A stretch of 64,000 nucleotides of DNA from an uncultured bacterium (lineage in GTDB: Bacteria > Patescibacteriota > Minisyncoccia > Phycocordibacterales > UBA9973): contig CALAYS010000012.1 in the NCBI GenBank assembly GCA_937895515.1, positions 15,853-79,852 on the forward strand, in the 5' to 3' direction. This document shows positions 35,016 to 43,537 of this stretch, piece by piece. Made by a program: the position numbers and the translations under genes. Under the pieces are notes generated by a model, which was not told the origin of the DNA, searched no databases, and worked only from the letters and a program-made list of their open reading frames with translations. How positions within the stretch are numbered: position 1 is the stretch's first letter; every line of letters begins with the position of its first letter.

Positions 35016-35436
35016 GATTACCTAATGTTCCAGCAATTGTGTCGACATCACCTGCAATTCCTTTTTTGTATTTATTCCAAGAATCTTCGCTCCAAATTTC
35101 CATCCGGTTCTTGACCCCAATCAAAACAACTTTACCAGTAAGGTTTGCCATTGTGCGCAAATTCTCTGGAACCAAGATTCGGCCTGCGGTATCAACATCA
35201 ACTTCCATTGCTTGTCCAAATAAATAACGAGAAAAGCTTCGAGTATTTTGTTCCAGCATTGAACCACTGGATAATTTTTCGGACATTTTAGACCATTCGG
35301 ATTTAGTTAGTAGAAACAAACAAGAATCTATTCCTGGAGAGACAACAACGCTCTTACCCAATTCTTTGCGTAATTTTGTAGGAAGAGTAATTCTCTTCTT
35401 ATCGTCTAGTGTATGTGTGAATTCTCCAATTAACAT
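35002..35436 (-). CDS. mraZ: Transcriptional regulator MraZ
   Basis: 144 aa when started at the internal ATG 35436, which fits the family length and begins 'MLIGEFTHTLDDKKRITLP'; the longer frame to 35577 would run through the promoter and operator. Two AbrB-like SpoVT folds with 'LDDKKR.TLP' and 'VDTAGRILVP'. MraZ represses the dcw operon through TGGG-type direct repeats, and such repeats are present 43-88 bp upstream, so autoregulation is expected. Confidence 0.92.
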   Translation of the reverse strand: MLIGEFTHTLDDKKRITLPTKLRKELGKSVVVSPGIDSCLFLLTKSEWSKMSEKLSSGSMLEQNTRSFSRYLFGQAMEVDVDTAGRILVPENLRTMANLTGKVVLIGVKNRMEIWSEDSWNKYKKGIAGDVDTIAGTLGNLGVL

Positions 35437-35478
35437 AATGTTCTTATTTGTAAGGCTTTTATGGTTAAAATTATTTAA

Positions 35479-35524
35479 CCCACTTTGCCCCACTTGAGTA
35501 TAATTATACACCACTTTGTCCCAC
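35479..35524 (-). promoter_or_regulatory. MraZ operator (GTGGG repeats) around the dcw promoter
   Basis: On the minus strand two pairs of 10 bp-spaced repeats: GTGGGACAAAGTGGT (35524-35510) and GTGGGGCAAAGTGGG (35493-35479). They flank a TG-TATAAT -10 box at 35508-35503. Binding by MraZ would cover the promoter from both sides. Confidence 0.8.
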
Positions 35525-35612
35525 AATGCTACAATAAAGTTTTCCACAATGACCAATTCCCCACTAGACAACGCCATCCAAAAGGTGTAAAGTAAAACAA
35601 ATAAAATATTAT

Positions 35613-35858
35613 ATGAAAACAGCTAACCAAAATCCTTACACAAGAGGCATCATGGATTATTTATTATCCAGAAACAAAATAACATTAAGACAGTTAGAAT
35701 CTTCAGCTGATCAAGAAAGAAAAAATGGAAGATTTTACAATTTTTTCAAATTACACCTTCAAACTCAAAAAAAAGAGCAAGACATAATTGCTATAACAAG
35801 AGAGATTGAATTTTTTAAGAATTTTATACCAAAAACTGAAACAAATTTACTTTCTTAG
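35613..35858 (+). CDS. Hypothetical protein
   Basis: 81 aa, soluble, basic, mostly helical ('SRNKITLRQLESSADQERKNGRFYNFFKLH'). Divergent from mraZ and followed by a terminator. No family recognised; the spacing and terminator support a real gene. Confidence 0.5.
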   Translation: MKTANQNPYTRGIMDYLLSRNKITLRQLESSADQERKNGRFYNFFKLHLQTQKKEQDIIAITREIEFFKNFIPKTETNLLS

Positions 35859-35886
35859 AAAATTATCAAATACCCAAACAAAAATT

Positions 35887-35916
35887 CCCGGATAAATACC
35901 GGGCTTTTTTATTTTT
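35887..35916 (+). terminator. Intrinsic terminator
   Basis: CCCGG-ATAAATA-CCGGG followed by a T-run, 28 bp after the hypothetical gene. Confidence 0.82.
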
Positions 35917-35933
35917 GATTTTTTATTTTTATA

Positions 35934-36034
35934 ACCCCTCCCAACCTCCCCTTATCAAGGGAGGATTTCGAAAATAATCACAAAACCCTGCGATTAAAAA
36001 TAAAAATCCCCTTGATAAGGGGGATTTAGGGGGT
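35934..36034. repeat. Pair of REP-like GC-rich palindromic elements
   Basis: ACCTCCCCTTATCAAGGGAG (35944-35963 core) and its inverted relative TCCCCTTGATAAGGGGGA (36007-36024) flank about 40 bp. The same type recurs at 62131-62196, so it is a dispersed family. Confidence 0.65.
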
Positions 36035-36038
36035 TTGT

Positions 36039-37523
36039 CTAGTCTTGTTTTGGGCGCATGATTGGGAAATAAATTGTATCGCGAAGATTATTTTGCTCGG
36101 TAAGAATTGCTACAATACGGTCTATACCCATACCAAATCCTGTCATTGGTGGCATACCATGTTCCATTGCAGTTAGGAACCTCTCATCAACATCCATGGC
36201 TTCCTCGTCGCCTGCAAGCTTGGCTTTGGCTTGGTCTTCCATTAATTTTCTTTGAATTGTAGGATCAACTAATTCGGCATATTGGTTAGTAATTTCAGCA
36301 CCAGCAATAACAAGCTGAGCAACTTCTGCAGTGCCGTCAGTATTTTGCTGAGCAAGTGGTTTTAATACCCCCGGGTAATTAGTAACAAAAGTTGGATTAA
36401 TTAATTTAGGTCTTGCTGTACGCTTGTAAATATAATCCAGCATATTAGCCCGACTAGTTGTTTTAACTTCATCATCCCCCATACCGTATTTTTTAACTTC
36501 GGCTATCAAATCATTTTCAGTAATGTTATTAAAATCAACATTTGCATATTCCATCAAAAGTTCGTCAAAGCGTCTCTTAGGCCAAGTGCCATCAAAAGAA
36601 ATAGTGTGTTCATTGTTTTCTTTATCCCAAACTTTAAATTCGGTTTTACCAACAACATCCATAGCTAAATGTTTTAATAATTTTTCAGTCCATTGTATGT
36701 TTTCTTGAAGAGTATTGTATGCGCTGTACCATTCAATCATTGTAAATTCTTGAATGTGTGATGGGTCACTACCCTCGTTACGGAACATTTTACCTAGCTC
36801 GTAAATCCGTGGTATTCCCCCAGCCATAATCATTTTGTGGTCAAGCTCAACAGCAATACGCAAAACCATATCCATATCATAATCATTATGGTGAGTATCA
36901 AAAGTCTTGGCATTGGCCCCACCAGCTTGGTTTTGAAGTACTGGAGTTTCAACTTCGATAAAACCTAGTTCATCAAAAAAATTCCTAATAGCAGAAACTA
37001 TTTTAGAGCGCAAAACCATTCTTTGGTAAACAGATACATCTGAAACCATTTCCAAATATCGTTTACGGTTACGCTCTTCATCATCTTCTAGTCCATGCCA
37101 TTTTTCAGGTAGTGGTAATAATGATTTAGTAGCCATTACCCAATTTTTAGCTAAAATACTATTTTCACCTCTTTGAGTTGTAAATAAATTACCAGTTACA
37201 GAAATAAAATCACCAATATCACTAGTATCTACAAAAAGATTAAAATCTTTTTCGTTAAGTTCATCTTTTTTAAATACAGCTTGAAAAGTCTCGCCGGCAT
37301 CAAGCAATGTTACAAACAAAATTGCACCTTGACCACGAATAGAAATAATCCGTCCAACAATACTAACAGTACTGCCAGAATTTACTAGATTATCAAATTC
37401 ATTTTTAATATTTAAAATAGAATGTGTCCGAGGTACACTTGCAGGATATGCTAAAAAACCTTGGTCTTCCAAAATACCTTTTTTAAGCAATCTAGCATGA
37501 CGAAGTTCATCAAGCCCAGCCAT
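36039..37523 (-). CDS. lysS: Lysyl-tRNA synthetase, class II
   Basis: 494 aa. N-terminal OB-fold anticodon domain ('VSIVGRIISIRGQGAILFVTL'), then the class II core: motif 2 'ELGKMFRNEGSDPSHIQEFTMIEWY' region and motif 3 'GFGMGIDRIVAIL' at the C terminus. Charges tRNA-Lys. Four bp behind greA. Confidence 0.96.
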   Translation of the reverse strand: MAGLDELRHARLLKKGILEDQGFLAYPASVPRTHSILNIKNEFDNLVNSGSTVSIVGRIISIRGQGAILFVTLLDAGETFQAVFKKDELNEKDFNLFVDTSDIGDFISVTGNLFTTQRGENSILAKNWVMATKSLLPLPEKWHGLEDDEERNRKRYLEMVSDVSVYQRMVLRSKIVSAIRNFFDELGFIEVETPVLQNQAGGANAKTFDTHHNDYDMDMVLRIAVELDHKMIMAGGIPRIYELGKMFRNEGSDPSHIQEFTMIEWYSAYNTLQENIQWTEKLLKHLAMDVVGKTEFKVWDKENNEHTISFDGTWPKRRFDELLMEYANVDFNNITENDLIAEVKKYGMGDDEVKTTSRANMLDYIYKRTARPKLINPTFVTNYPGVLKPLAQQNTDGTAEVAQLVIAGAEITNQYAELVDPTIQRKLMEDQAKAKLAGDEEAMDVDERFLTAMEHGMPPMTGFGMGIDRIVAILTEQNNLRDTIYFPIMRPKQD

Positions 37524-37527
37524 AAAT

Positions 37528-37992
37528 TTATTGAATAGAAATTATTGTATAAACAACTTGACCTTTGGGTGCATCAACAGTAACGCTATCACCAGCACTT
37601 TTACCAAAAATAGCTGCTCCAATTGGAGAAAGGTATGAGATTTTAGCTTCAGCAATGTCGGCTTCTTCGCCACCAACAATAGTGTACATTACTTGGTCTT
37701 TATCACCTTTTTTTTGAATAGTAACACGAGCTCCAATATCAACAGTACCGTGTTTTGATTTAGTAACAACTTCTGCAGTTTGCAATATATGCTCGATTTC
37801 GGAAATTCGGTCTTCATTACGGCCTTGGTCTTCACGGGCTTGGTGGTATTCGGCGTTTTCAGATAAGTCCCCAAGAGATTTAGCAAATTCTAATTGGTCT
37901 TTAATTTCTTGTCGTTTAACGGAACGACGCATTTCCAATTCTTGTTTTAGCTCTTCTTGGTTTTCTTTTGTTATATATGTTTTTTCTTCCAT
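37528..37992 (-). CDS. greA: Transcription elongation factor GreA
   Basis: 154 aa from the ATG at 37992, chosen because TACAAT ends 6 nt before it and because it gives the usual GreA length. N-terminal coiled coil with the acidic tip 'SLGDLSENAEYHQAREDQGRNE', C-terminal FKBP-like domain 'ISYLSPIGAAIFGKSAGDSV'. Rescues backtracked RNA polymerase by stimulating transcript cleavage. Confidence 0.94.
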   Translation of the reverse strand: MEEKTYITKENQEELKQELEMRRSVKRQEIKDQLEFAKSLGDLSENAEYHQAREDQGRNEDRISEIEHILQTAEVVTKSKHGTVDIGARVTIQKKGDKDQVMYTIVGGEEADIAEAKISYLSPIGAAIFGKSAGDSVTVDAPKGQVVYTIISIQ

Positions 37993-38033
37993 TGCAATAT
38001 TGTACATCAAAATAGGTTAATTTGCAAAAATCC

Positions 38034-39758
38034 TTACTGGTTCAAATATTCAATAACTTCGGGGTGTTCCTGCGCAAGGATTTGGAAAAAATCTCGCATT
38101 ACAAAAGATGCTGACTGTGAAGCCGAAGATGGCGCGCCTTCCATAAGTACAGCAAAAGAATATTTAGGATGATCATAAGGGAAAAATCCAACAACCCAAG
38201 AATTAATTCTTGAATTACCAACACCCACCTGTGCAGTACCAGTCTTAACAGATAATTTCATTTCTGGAATATTTAAAACAGTAGCACTACCGTCGGTTAC
38301 TGTCATGCGCATACCTTCTCTGACAACTTGATATTGGTTAGGTGTAAAATTTTGCGAAACTTGTTTAACTTCTATTTTTTCATCAAATGTTATTCGAGGT
38401 TTAACTAGTTTACCATTAGTAGCAAGCCCACCAACGGCTCGTGCCATTTGCAACGGCGTGACTTGCCATCCATACTGACCAATGGAACTATTATATGTAT
38501 CACCAATTCGCCAAGGGTCACCTTTGAAGACTTTTTCTTTCCAAGCGGGTGACGGTATGACTCCATTAACTTCACCAGGGAAAATTATATTAGTTTTTTG
38601 AGCGATACCAAAATTTTTTGCAACTTCTTCTATACCGCTAATACCAATACCCTTTTGTGATCCAAAACCACCACCAATTTCATAAAAATAAATGTCCGAT
38701 GAAACAGCAATGGCTCGGCGCATATCAGTATAACCATTGGCTCGCCAGTCTTTAAAAACTGTTGGGTTTTTAGGGTCATAAGGGTTAGGTAAACTAATTG
38801 ACCCAGTAGAAAGTATATTTACTTCGGGTGTAATTACGCCTTTGTATAATGCTTGTATCGCTAAAAATGGTTTAACAATTGAACCCGGAGCATAAGAACC
38901 TTGAAAAACACGATTTAGAAAAATTGACCGTGTATCACTAAAATATGAATTAATCACACTTTTGTTTTCTGCTTTTGAAAGAATATTACTATTGTATTCT
39001 GGAAAACTAGACATTGTTAAAATATCACCAGTGTTTACATCCATTATAACCCCAGCTCCACCACGATAACCCATATTAGAAGAAAGTGTAACCATACTAC
39101 GATACATTGCATCAGACATACGAGAATCAATAGTTAAAACAATTTTTTGCCCAGGGATTGGGTCTTCAGCTAAATTTGTTGAAAGAATATTCCCCGCAAC
39201 ATCAACTTCAACTAACCTTGCACCATTAACACCAGTTAATTCTTTGTCATATAATTTTTCAACACCATCACGCCCAACAAAACTAGTCCGCCAGTAGAAA
39301 CCCTTGGAATCTTTTTGTGGGTAAGAAACATATCCTAAAATATGCCCCATACCAGATTTGTTAATATAAAGACGATCAGGAATATATTCCAAAGTTTCGT
39401 CTTTTTTAACATTTTCATTTTCTAGTGTATTCCAAACTAAAAGTTCTCCATTGCGATCAGTTATGACTCCACGACGAGCAAACAAAGGAATTGCGTCTAG
39501 TCTATTGTTTTCAGACCTTTTAACAAAACTTGAACCTTTTATTAATTGTAAATGTATAGCTTTAATTCCAATACCAATTATTAATAAAAAAGAAATACCC
39601 ATTAAAATAGAAACTGTGCGTCTATTTATTGTTTGTTCAATTGTTCCTTCTTTTTGAGAACGGTCAAAAAGAGGCATATTTTTATTGTCTAAAAAAATGG
39701 TATCAACATCAAATGCTGAGTATTTCTTTTTGCGTTTAAAGAATCGGAAAAATGACAT
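38034..39758 (-). CDS. mrdA: Elongation-type penicillin-binding protein 2 (MrdA)
   Basis: 574 aa. One N-terminal membrane anchor (about 47-68), dimerisation domain, transpeptidase domain with SxxK in 'APGSIVKPFL' (about residue 293), SSD in 'AVSSDIYFYEIGGGFG' (SxD, as in PBP2), and KTG in 'VKTGTAQVG'. Peptidoglycan crosslinking for lateral growth. Five bp downstream of the MreD-like gene, which supports the elongation assignment. Confidence 0.9.
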   Translation of the reverse strand: MSFFRFFKRKKKYSAFDVDTIFLDNKNMPLFDRSQKEGTIEQTINRRTVSILMGISFLLIIGIGIKAIHLQLIKGSSFVKRSENNRLDAIPLFARRGVITDRNGELLVWNTLENENVKKDETLEYIPDRLYINKSGMGHILGYVSYPQKDSKGFYWRTSFVGRDGVEKLYDKELTGVNGARLVEVDVAGNILSTNLAEDPIPGQKIVLTIDSRMSDAMYRSMVTLSSNMGYRGGAGVIMDVNTGDILTMSSFPEYNSNILSKAENKSVINSYFSDTRSIFLNRVFQGSYAPGSIVKPFLAIQALYKGVITPEVNILSTGSISLPNPYDPKNPTVFKDWRANGYTDMRRAIAVSSDIYFYEIGGGFGSQKGIGISGIEEVAKNFGIAQKTNIIFPGEVNGVIPSPAWKEKVFKGDPWRIGDTYNSSIGQYGWQVTPLQMARAVGGLATNGKLVKPRITFDEKIEVKQVSQNFTPNQYQVVREGMRMTVTDGSATVLNIPEMKLSVKTGTAQVGVGNSRINSWVVGFFPYDHPKYSFAVLMEGAPSSASQSASFVMRDFFQILAQEHPEVIEYLNQ

Positions 39759-39762
39759 GGAA

Positions 39763-40008
39763 TTATTGTTTACGAATAAATGGTTTTAAGAAATAACTAA
39801 TAATTATAAAACCCAAAGTAATAATACTAAATATTGGAATATTTTTAGGCATAAAAACTAAATCATAAATTATTGCAAATGGTAGCAATGTTAAATAAGG
39901 CAATGGCATTATAAAAACGCTGCACAATAAAGTCACAATTTGTAAATAAAAATTGTGACTAATAAAAAAAATAAAAATTAATCCAAACCCAATTATTAAC
40001 CTTGCCAT
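39763..40008 (-). CDS. Small membrane protein, MreD-like
   Basis: 81 aa with about three hydrophobic helices (4-20, 24-50, 57-75). Too short for certain assignment. Placed directly before mrdA, where rod-shape operons carry mreD, and the 'LPYLTLLPFAIIYDLVF' segment resembles MreD helices. No mreB/mreC in the window. Confidence 0.5.
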   Translation of the reverse strand: MARLIIGFGLIFIFFISHNFYLQIVTLLCSVFIMPLPYLTLLPFAIIYDLVFMPKNIPIFSIITLGFIIISYFLKPFIRKQ

Positions 40009-40010
40009 AA

Positions 40011-40829
40011 CTAGCTATTCCGTCCTAAATGGTTATGGAATTTTTTAAAGATAAAACGAATAATCAAAAATACAATTAAAAATACAAGACCGTAGAACAA
40101 ATAAATATTTGCTAAAATATAACTAATTGCAGCTAGACCCCAAGCATATAAATACTGAAGCGGGGTTAATAAACTACCGTCAGATCGGGGCAGAGATTTA
40201 CGAAGCTCATTAAGTCTTTCTTCATATTGTTCATTTTGTTTAACATTTTCTTTTATATCTTGTTTAATTGTATCCATTTTGATTTCAGCACTATTTAAAA
40301 AATCTTGCCGATAAGAATCAATCCCGGAACTAGTGTCAACGACTTGGGTTTCATTTTGTACAGGATATTCTTTTAAAATACCATCAGATACCGGAGAAAT
40401 ACCGTCTTTATTTTGAACATGGATTATGGTGCTTAATTCCCTATTTTTTAGAACGACAATTTCTTTGGCGGTTTTAGGTTTTGTTATGGTTGTATCTTCT
40501 AATTTTATAACTAAATTATGATTACCACTGGTAACTTTTAAATCAAAATTTACACCACTAAATTCATTATTTTTAACAACAATGTTGTGCTCGTTTATTT
40601 TTTTATCATCTTGATAAAACCTAACTACTCCGGATAATGTTCCTCCAGATTGGTTATAAAGTGGGATTGATAAATGAACTGTTTCTCCATTTACAGGAGT
40701 AGAGCTAGAAATTAAAATAGATTCACTACCAAAACCAGCATTTGTAACAATTGCACCATAAACAGAACCACTAAATGTAAATGCTAGTAGTAAAAATAAT
40801 GCAAAATACAAACGGGTTTTAAATAACAT
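40011..40829 (-). CDS. Surface-anchored Ig-like domain protein
   Basis: 272 aa. Signal peptide ending near 'SGSVYG' (residue 25); an extracytoplasmic Ig/CARDB-like beta domain (about 30-130); a charged helical linker (about 165-215); and a C-terminal transmembrane helix (about 238-262) with a basic tail. Probably a cell-surface or wall-linked protein; function unknown. Tightly packed between the SIMPL gene and the MreD-like gene. Confidence 0.65.
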   Translation of the reverse strand: MLFKTRLYFALFLLLAFTFSGSVYGAIVTNAGFGSESILISSSTPVNGETVHLSIPLYNQSGGTLSGVVRFYQDDKKINEHNIVVKNNEFSGVNFDLKVTSGNHNLVIKLEDTTITKPKTAKEIVVLKNRELSTIIHVQNKDGISPVSDGILKEYPVQNETQVVDTSSGIDSYRQDFLNSAEIKMDTIKQDIKENVKQNEQYEERLNELRKSLPRSDGSLLTPLQYLYAWGLAAISYILANIYLFYGLVFLIVFLIIRFIFKKFHNHLGRNS

Positions 40830-40831
40830 AA

Positions 40832-41614
40832 TTATTTAAATGAAAATGAAACTTTGGCTGTAACCATTATTGTTTTGTTAATAGTAGAAGTATCGTATGA
40901 ACCGTAATCTTGAACTTCGATTGATCCAGGAGAAAGAACTTGGACTACACCAGAAGATGCGCTTTGGATATTACCAATTTTGCGTCCGCTTTTTTCAGCG
41001 ATAGATTCAGCACGCAAACGAGCATCATCAATAGCTGCAGATAATAAACCGACTCGCTCATCAGCTAATTTTGAATATGTATAACTAGTATTAACATTTA
41101 AAACAATTCCGTTGCTAGCTAACGAAGTAATGTCTTTTGAAGTTGCATCGATCAAGTTTACATTTCCACTATTAACTTCAATATTTTGACGAAGGTCATA
41201 GTCTTTGTATTGTTTTTCTTTATCACTCCAAACATCACTAGCGCTAATTGAACTAGTTGTTATTTCGGCGTCAGTGAATCCTTTTTTCTTAAGATAAGCA
41301 ATGATTGTATTAGCATCATTACCCATTAGTTTGTAATCACTACCCAAAGAGCTAACACTTGCCCCGCGAGAAAATGAAATATTTAAATTACCCTTGTCAC
41401 CAACAACATCTTTTGTTGCAGAACCAGTGACATTGACTACATCACCTAATTTTTTAGATTGAAAAAAAGTAAAACTACCGATTAGTGTCATTAAGACCAT
41501 ACCAATAGCTAAAATAATTCCAAGCCAAACTAACCCCAAATGAAGACGAGTGATTTTAGAATTAGTAGTAGCCGGAATAATTGGAGTTGGGTTTATGTTG
41601 TTTGTTTCTTCCAT
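40832..41614 (-). CDS. SIMPL (DUF541) domain protein
   Basis: 260 aa. One N-terminal transmembrane helix (about 28-50), then a SIMPL domain: 'VNVTGSATKDVVGDKGNLNISFS', 'IIAYLKKKGFTDAEITTSSIS', 'IDDARLRAESIAEKSGRKIGNIQS'. Members are periplasmic or surface proteins implicated in oxidative-stress protection and surface assembly. First gene of a unit with the Ig-like, MreD-like and mrdA genes. Confidence 0.87.
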   Translation of the reverse strand: MEETNNINPTPIIPATTNSKITRLHLGLVWLGIILAIGMVLMTLIGSFTFFQSKKLGDVVNVTGSATKDVVGDKGNLNISFSRGASVSSLGSDYKLMGNDANTIIAYLKKKGFTDAEITTSSISASDVWSDKEKQYKDYDLRQNIEVNSGNVNLIDATSKDITSLASNGIVLNVNTSYTYSKLADERVGLLSAAIDDARLRAESIAEKSGRKIGNIQSASSGVVQVLSPGSIEVQDYGSYDTSTINKTIMVTAKVSFSFK

Positions 41615-41674
41615 AAATAGATTTAATTATTAATACACTATAAGTATACATTAAAAACGCCCACGACAAAAGAG

Positions 41675-43084
41675 CTAATCTTTGTATTCTTCAATTACAA
41701 CTTCTCGGTCATCAAAATGATTTTTGACTCCATTTATTTCTTGGTATGTTTCGTGGCCTTTACCTAAAACCATTACAACATCACCTGATTTTGCAATTAA
41801 TTTAGACTGGGCAATGGCTAGTCTTCTGTCAGGCTCAAAAACTACTTGTTTTGTAATTTCATCAGGTAAACCTTTTTTAATTTCATTTATTATAATTTCA
41901 GGGTCTTCTGTGCGGGGGTTGTCACTAGTAATTATTAAAATATCTGACAAATCATAAGCCAGCCGTCCCATAACAGGGCGTTTAGCACTATCTCGGTCCC
42001 CTCCGCAACCCATAATTGTTATTAGGCGCCCATTATCTTTTATTAAATTTCGGGCAGTCTCTAAAACATTTTCTACACCATCTGGCGTGTGCGCATAATC
42101 AACAACAACTCGAATTCCAAAATTGTTATAAACTAATTCAAACCGCCCGCGAACAGTTAAACTTTTTATTATTTTTTTGATATGAGTTTTATCAAAACCT
42201 AAAAGTTCACCAACAACATATACAGCCAAAGTATTGTATTCATTAAAATGCCCAATTAATTGTGAATCAATTATCTCACTATAGTCCGCAGTGCCATTGA
42301 ACCCATATGTATAAATCTTGGCTTTGGAATCCAAAACCATATAGCGACCATAGCTATCGTCAATATTGATAACAGCAAAAGATGTTTCTGGTAAAATATC
42401 GAAAAAACCTTTTTTAGCTAAAGCGTAATTTTCAATAGTATGATGATAGTCCAAATGATCATGTGAGAGATTTGTAAAAACTGCGCCGGTAAAATTAATC
42501 CCATTTATACGGTGTTGAACAACACTATGTGAAGAGACTTCCATTACAACATAATCACAACCAGCATCTAATGAATTTTTAAAAAACTTTTGAATAAAAA
42601 TAGCATCTGGGGTTGTTGGTGATTCTCTTTTAAAACTATAAATTTCATCATTTATAAAATCCCCATTTGTAGAAAGTATTGAAGATTTGCGCATAAACCC
42701 AATAAGCATTTTATAAACCATAGTAGCAATTGTTGTTTTACCATTGGTTCCGGTTACTCCAATTACTTTTAATTTTTTAGATGGGTTACCATAAAAATTA
42801 GCAGCCATTGGCCCAACAAACAAACTAGAATCATCAGTTAAAATATAAGTTACGCCATCTTGCAATTTTTCTGGTAATACTTGGCAAACAATACAAACAG
42901 CACCTTTACTAATAACATTGTCTATAAAATCATGACCGTCGGATTTAACTCCATTAATTGCAAAAAAACATGTTCCCGAAACAATATGAAATGAAGATAA
43001 AGAAACATCTTTAATTTCAATATTCTTGTCGCCAACGATAGTATAGGGGTCATTTATCCCTAATAAAATTTCATTTAAAGTCAT
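41675..43084 (-). CDS. murE: UDP-MurNAc-tripeptide synthetase (MurE)
   Basis: 469 aa from ATG 43084, which lies 6 nt behind TGC-TATAAT; the upstream in-frame start would lie within the promoter. ATP loop 'GVTGTNGKTTIATM' (about residue 107), central 'EVSSHSV', C-terminal 'ITSDNPRTEDP' where DNPR indicates meso-diaminopimelate rather than lysine. Adds the third amino acid of the peptide stem. Confidence 0.93.
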   Translation of the reverse strand: MTLNEILLGINDPYTIVGDKNIEIKDVSLSSFHIVSGTCFFAINGVKSDGHDFIDNVISKGAVCIVCQVLPEKLQDGVTYILTDDSSLFVGPMAANFYGNPSKKLKVIGVTGTNGKTTIATMVYKMLIGFMRKSSILSTNGDFINDEIYSFKRESPTTPDAIFIQKFFKNSLDAGCDYVVMEVSSHSVVQHRINGINFTGAVFTNLSHDHLDYHHTIENYALAKKGFFDILPETSFAVINIDDSYGRYMVLDSKAKIYTYGFNGTADYSEIIDSQLIGHFNEYNTLAVYVVGELLGFDKTHIKKIIKSLTVRGRFELVYNNFGIRVVVDYAHTPDGVENVLETARNLIKDNGRLITIMGCGGDRDSAKRPVMGRLAYDLSDILIITSDNPRTEDPEIIINEIKKGLPDEITKQVVFEPDRRLAIAQSKLIAKSGDVVMVLGKGHETYQEINGVKNHFDDREVVIEEYKD

Positions 43085-43090
43085 GGTTAA

Positions 43091-43142
43091 ATTATAGCAC
43101 AAAGCAAAATAGAAAGAATTTTTTAAATGTTTATGTTATAAT
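43091..43142. promoter_or_regulatory. Divergent pair of leaderless promoters (murE / 43149 gene)
   Basis: Minus strand: TGC-TATAAT at 43096-43091, 6 nt, murE ATG. Plus strand: TGT-TATAAT at 43137-43142, 6 nt, ATG 43149. Both are extended -10 boxes and have identical spacing in opposite directions within 64 bp. Confidence 0.7.
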
Positions 43143-43148
43143 AAAATT

Positions 43149-43436
43149 ATGAGTCAAACATTAATTCATGCTGATATTTTCTTTTTTATTGCATCCATTG
43201 GAACTATTATTTTTATAATTCTAATAAGTATTGCTATTTATTACCTTATTGGGTTATTGCGTAATGTAAGGGATTTAACAGGAACATTGCAAGATAAAGT
43301 AAATGGGGTTAGTGAAAATTTGGAAGAAATGCGCAAAAAAATATCTGAAAGCTTGATTTATAACCTTATTTTTATGAAGAAAAAGGATAGTGAAGCTAAA
43401 AAAACTAAATCTAAAACTAAAAAGAAAGACGAATAG
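43149..43436 (+). CDS. Small single-span membrane protein
   Basis: 95 aa: transmembrane helix (about 10-34), amphipathic helix ('LRNVRDLTGTLQDKVNGVSENLEEM') and a Lys-rich C-terminal tail. Resembles DUF948-like small proteins by layout only. Leaderless start; terminator 7 bp after the stop. Confidence 0.6.
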   Translation: MSQTLIHADIFFFIASIGTIIFIILISIAIYYLIGLLRNVRDLTGTLQDKVNGVSENLEEMRKKISESLIYNLIFMKKKDSEAKKTKSKTKKKDE

Positions 43437-43443
43437 CCACCGT

Positions 43444-43464
43444 AAAACCCCACTAGGGGGTTTT
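43444..43464. terminator. Intrinsic terminator
   Basis: AAAACCCC-ACTAG-GGGGTTTT stem with T-rich follow-on after the 43149 gene. Confidence 0.85.
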
Positions 43465-43537
43465 ATTTTAACCTTATTTTATTTGACAAAATGTCTATTT
43501 AGTGCTAAATTATAGATCAATCAAAAAGAAATCAGAA

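Noticed and set aside
35437..35577. N-terminal extension of MraZ
   Set aside because: The extension runs through the promoter and MraZ boxes and exceeds the family length.
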